From Spirochaetaceae bacterium (GTDB taxonomy: Bacteria > Spirochaetota > Spirochaetia > B11-G9), in NCBI GenBank assembly GCA_030633365.1, contig DAOVSY010000103.1:1-8918 (forward strand): DNA of 8,918 nucleotides. The letters run 5' to 3'. Both the position numbers and the translations under genes were made by a program. Below the pieces are notes generated by a model. It saw nothing but the letters and a program-made list of their open reading frames with translations, made no database searches and was not told the DNA's origin. This document shows positions 6,758 through 8,918 of this stretch, piece after piece (positions within the stretch are counted from its first letter, which is position 1; each line of letters begins with the position of its first letter).

Positions 6758-7449
6758 AGATAATCCTTTAAATGAGTAATATCAGGAACTATAGCACAGT
6801 CTTTAATCTCTTCCACACCAAGTTTGCCAAAAGAATTGATAATAACAAAGTCCATCCCTGCATTTTTACTTCCTATGCCGTCATCGTAGTAATTGTCCCC
6901 TACATAGAGGCAGTCTTCTGCAGATATTTTAGCCTGATCAAGGGCAATATTAAATATTTCAACACTGGGCTTCTCAAAACCAACCTCCGAAGATATTATT
7001 ATATTTTCGAAAAGAGGTGTCAGACCGTGCATATCAAGGAGTGGAACTGCAGTTTTATCCCAATTGGAAATTACACCAAGTCGAAAACCCTGATCAGAAA
7101 GCTTTATAAGCTCATCCTCTACATGATCAAAGGGAATCCAGACCTTAAAAGGGTCCTTTAGTTTTTTCTTCCATTCCTCATACAAAGGACAGATATCCAA
7201 TCTTATTCCAAGAATATATGTTACATTTCCAAGAAACATAGGCATATAGGAATCCCGCCCTTTACCAAGTAACCCGGGATATTTTCTCATAAAAAGTTTA
7301 TCTGTAAGATGAAAAGCTTTATCTATCTCATCTATTGTTCTGCTAGAACCAAGATCCGTAAGAATATTCTGGAATTTCCCCTCTCTGTTCAATTTCAGCA
7401 AAGTGTATCCGAGATCAAACCAAATATATTTTTTTCTCTTACCTTCCAT
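6754..7449 (-). CDS. HAD-superfamily hydrolase (subfamily IA-like) with DLG motif I
   Basis: This is a probable cytosolic phosphatase or related hydrolase of 231 residues. The HAD motifs are in order: motif I at 11-17 (FDLGYTL, nucleophile D12), motif II serine S128 (VISN), motif III lysine K160 (FEKPSVEIF), and motif IV VGDNYYDD (D185 with D189/D190). A helical cap region fits between about 20 and 100. The second aspartate of the usual DxDxT, the general acid/base in phosphatases, is replaced by G14. Some working HAD enzymes such as E. coli YihX also have DLG, so loss of activity should not be assumed. The start at 7449 has AAGGGA five bases upstream and lies 25 bases after the peptidase stop. 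The gene is coupled to the next one by ATGA. The substrate is unknown. Confidence 0.9.
   Translation of the reverse strand: MEGKRKKYIWFDLGYTLLKLNREGKFQNILTDLGSSRTIDEIDKAFHLTDKLFMRKYPGLLGKGRDSYMPMFLGNVTYILGIRLDICPLYEEWKKKLKDPFKVWIPFDHVEDELIKLSDQGFRLGVISNWDKTAVPLLDMHGLTPLFENIIISSEVGFEKPSVEIFNIALDQAKISAEDCLYVGDNYYDDGIGSKNAGMDFVIINSFGKLGVEEIKDCAIVPDITHLKDYL
6764..6768 (-). promoter_or_regulatory. Ribosome binding site of the MBL-fold gene
   Basis: AAGGA on the minus strand lies six bases before the ATG at 6757, inside the final codons of the HAD gene. It supports the four-base ATGA overlap start. Confidence 0.7.
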
Positions 7450-7454
7450 ACAAA

Positions 7455-7460
7455 TCCCTT
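7455..7460 (-). promoter_or_regulatory. Ribosome binding site of the HAD hydrolase
   Basis: AAGGGA on the minus strand lies five bases before the ATG at 7449, in the short gap after the M20 peptidase stop (7477-7475). Confidence 0.65.
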
Positions 7461-7474
7461 TTTTAGTAACTATC

Positions 7475-8698
7475 CTAATTTAGAAAACGATATGTTGTAA
7501 GCAGATAAAGTTTTGCAGACTCTACCAACTCATCTATTTCAACATATTCATCTGTCTGATGAGGCATATGTCTGGGACCAGGGCCATTGACCAGACAGGG
7601 AATGCCTTTTAAGTCCCTAAGATATGTACCATCCGTTGCCCCAGGTACACCGTTATAAATGGGTTCTTTTCCTGCAATATCTCTGTAAGCCTCAGCAGCA
7701 GCAAGAACTATGGGTTCATCTTTTTCCATACTTACAACTGGTTTATCAGCCAGATATTCCAGTGTAACATTAAAATCAGGATCATGATTACCTAATTCTT
7801 TTAAAATCTCTCCCAGAGACTCTTTGATTACTTTGTGATCCTGCCCTGGAACTGTTCTTATGTCGATGTATGCAACAGATTCTCCGGGCATTACATTCAA
7901 TTGGGGAGGTTCCGGTGGAGGAGGAGACTGAATTACAGTAAAAGTTACTGAGGGCCAGCCAAGATATACATCCTCTCCAAATTTTTCTTTCTGATAATCT
8001 TCAAACTCCTGAAAAGCCATTATAATCGAGGCAAGTCTTGTATTTGGGTTAATACCTGTAAGGGGCATAGCACCGTGTGCCATTTTACCATGAACAGTCA
8101 GCTTAATTCTAAGAGCCCCTTTCATACTGATGCACAGCTGGTTTTCCTCAGGTTCTGATACAAGACAGGCATCGACATTATCAGCATGCCCCTGCTTAAT
8201 AAAATCCTGAACACCCAGCATAAGATCTTCTTCATCACACAAAATTCCAAGGAGCATACTTCCATTAAAATTTATTCCGGATTTTAACATAGCTTTTACG
8301 GTTAAAAGATTAACTGCCACACCAGCCTTCATATCACAGGAACCACGGCCGTAGATCTTTCCATCTTCAATTTCTGCACTAAAAGGATCGTGTTTCCAAA
8401 GAGATCTGTCACCTTCAGAAACAACATCAGTATGTCCTTCAAACATTAGAGTTTTCCCGGGTTTTCCTGAATCTATTTTTAATATGATATTTTCTCTTCC
8501 AGGTACTACTTCATTAATTTCCGGTTCCAGTTTAAGTTCTTTTCGAATCCAGGCTGTAATAAATTCTACAACTTTTACTTCTGTATTACCTGTCTCCGGG
8601 CGTATAACAGAATCAATTCTGATCAGGTTTTGAGTAAGCTCAACCAGTTCATTTTTATTAATAAAAGTAAGTAGTTTTTTCTCGATATCACTAAGCAT
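7475..8698 (-). CDS. M20 family metallopeptidase/deacylase, ArgE/DapE type
   Basis: This cytosolic zinc-dependent amidohydrolase (407 aa) should cleave an amide bond in an N-acyl amino acid or small peptide. Dimetal-site residues by analogy with the family are H89 and D91 in GHTDVV, bridging D122 in GRGSCDMKAG, E156 and E157 in CDEED (catalytic base and ligand), E182 in SEPE, and H380 in MPHQTDE. The dimerisation (lid) domain runs from about 190 to 305 with HGKMAHGAMP at its start. A conserved GATDGTYL segment follows in the second half of the catalytic domain. An unusual proline run, PPPPEPP, lies in the lid domain before QLNVMPG. The start overlaps the upstream reading frame by eight bases and has AGGA nine bases upstream. 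General sequence points to the ArgE/DapE-like deacylases, but whether it acts on acetylornithine, succinyl-diaminopimelate or an imported peptide cannot be decided. Its place ahead of a peptide importer favours the last. Confidence 0.92.
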   Translation of the reverse strand: MLSDIEKKLLTFINKNELVELTQNLIRIDSVIRPETGNTEVKVVEFITAWIRKELKLEPEINEVVPGRENIILKIDSGKPGKTLMFEGHTDVVSEGDRSLWKHDPFSAEIEDGKIYGRGSCDMKAGVAVNLLTVKAMLKSGINFNGSMLLGILCDEEDLMLGVQDFIKQGHADNVDACLVSEPEENQLCISMKGALRIKLTVHGKMAHGAMPLTGINPNTRLASIIMAFQEFEDYQKEKFGEDVYLGWPSVTFTVIQSPPPPEPPQLNVMPGESVAYIDIRTVPGQDHKVIKESLGEILKELGNHDPDFNVTLEYLADKPVVSMEKDEPIVLAAAEAYRDIAGKEPIYNGVPGATDGTYLRDLKGIPCLVNGPGPRHMPHQTDEYVEIDELVESAKLYLLTTYRFLN

Positions 8699-8918
8699 CA
8701 GTAATTTTCCTGCTCCTGTTTACAAGTTCCATAGATCGTACAAGCTTTGAAATTGCACTGTTAACAGGGGTTTCAACTCCAAGTTTTTTCCCTTCTCTTA
8801 CTATAGCATTATTAATAAAATCAATCTCTGTCATACTTCCGCGATCAAAATCCTGAAGCATGGAAGACCGGTTCAGAGCTGTTTTTTCCGATACATCATA
8901 AACACCCTGTAATGGATC
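8691..8918 (-). CDS. Ketopantoate-reductase family protein (PanE/ApbA), C-terminal part only
   Basis: The last 75 codons of a gene enter from the right edge and end at TAG (8693-8691). The visible part matches the C-terminal helical domain of 2-dehydropantoate 2-reductases, NAD(P)H-dependent oxidoreductases. It contains SSMLQDFDRG, TEIDFIN and REGKKLGVETPVN. The second serine of SSM and the glutamate of TEID are 12 residues apart, the same spacing as S244 and E256 of E. coli PanE, which bind substrate. The NAD(P)-binding domain lies outside the window. True PanE makes pantoate for coenzyme A, but the family has many paralogues acting on other 2-keto acids, so the reaction is unproven. The gene overlaps the peptidase gene by eight bases, so the two are likely co-translated. 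Confidence 0.85.
   Translation of the reverse strand, partial: DPLQGVYDVSEKTALNRSSMLQDFDRGSMTEIDFINNAIVREGKKLGVETPVNSAISKLVRSMELVNRSRKITDA
8708..8717 (-). promoter_or_regulatory. Ribosome binding site of the M20 peptidase
   Basis: The minus strand reads AGGAGCAGGA, a doubled purine motif. Its nearer AGGA lies nine bases before the ATG at 8698. It supports that start even though it sits within the upstream coding sequence. Confidence 0.6.

Larger units (their letters stand above)
1..8918 (-). other. Single co-directional operon: enzyme block plus ABC importer
   Basis: Ten genes are on the minus strand in a continuous array. Junctions are overlaps of 8, 4, 1 and 13 bases, one direct abutment, and gaps of 25, 28, 29 and 13 bases. 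None of the gaps could hold both a promoter and a terminator. No T-run-tailed hairpin was found. The set is therefore best read as part of one transcript whose promoter lies beyond the right edge and whose end lies beyond the left edge. Internal promoters inside coding sequence cannot be excluded by eye. Confidence 0.75.

Noticed and set aside
6772..7161. Plus-strand open frame of 129 codons
   Set aside because: It is antisense to the HAD hydrolase, whose motifs are intact. The plus-strand product has no family features.
6754..7449. Calling the HAD gene a pseudogene because of the missing aspartate
   Set aside because: The frame is full length and motifs II to IV are intact. DLG is known in active HAD proteins.
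7450..7474. Promoter in the gap between the peptidase and HAD genes
   Set aside because: The gap is only 25 bases, mostly occupied by the ribosome binding site, with no paired -35 and -10 elements visible.
1..8918. Defence system, CRISPR array, prophage or transposon
   Set aside because: No repeat-spacer array, transposase, integrase, nuclease-helicase or toxin-antitoxin signature is present. All genes fit transport and metabolism families.

Overview
All recognisable genes in this window lie on the minus strand, so transcription runs from high to low coordinates. They are packed with gaps of at most about 30 bases, and several stop and start codons overlap. No convincing promoter, terminator, RNA gene, mobile element, CRISPR array or gene-free stretch over 300 bases is visible. 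The window looks like the interior of one long operon that continues past both ends. The DNA is AT-rich. The solute-binding protein has a signal peptide ending in FAAGSKE, a style common in spirochaete binding proteins, and the ribosome binding sites are mostly AAGGA(G). A member of the Spirochaetota is my best guess, but this is inference from style, not proof.

In transcription order, the first four genes encode cytosolic enzymes. They are the C-terminal end of a ketopantoate-reductase-family (PanE/ApbA) protein (8918-8691), an M20 ArgE/DapE-type metallo-amidohydrolase (8698-7475), a HAD-superfamily hydrolase with an altered motif I (7449-6754), and a short RNase Z-like metallo-beta-lactamase-fold hydrolase resembling Bacillus YhfI (6757-6026).

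Five genes for a complete peptide-type (Dpp/Opp/Ni) ABC importer follow: permease DppB (5997-5071), ATPase DppD (5071-4076), ATPase DppF (4088-3162), a secreted family 5 substrate-binding protein (3132-1627) and permease DppC (1626-808). The order B-D-F-A-C differs from the usual A-B-C-D-F. The last gene (794 to the left edge) is a calcineurin-like metallophosphoesterase with a GTG start. It runs off the window and lacks only its C-terminal tail.

Read together, the binding protein captures a peptide-like compound outside the inner membrane, DppB/DppC with DppD/DppF import it using ATP, and the co-transcribed enzymes may process it in the cytoplasm. The M20 enzyme is the most obvious candidate, by cleaving an amide or peptide bond. 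The substrate cannot be read from the sequence. The individual families are all known. What deserves attention is the combination of importer and enzymes, the shuffled importer order, and a few residue-level departures.
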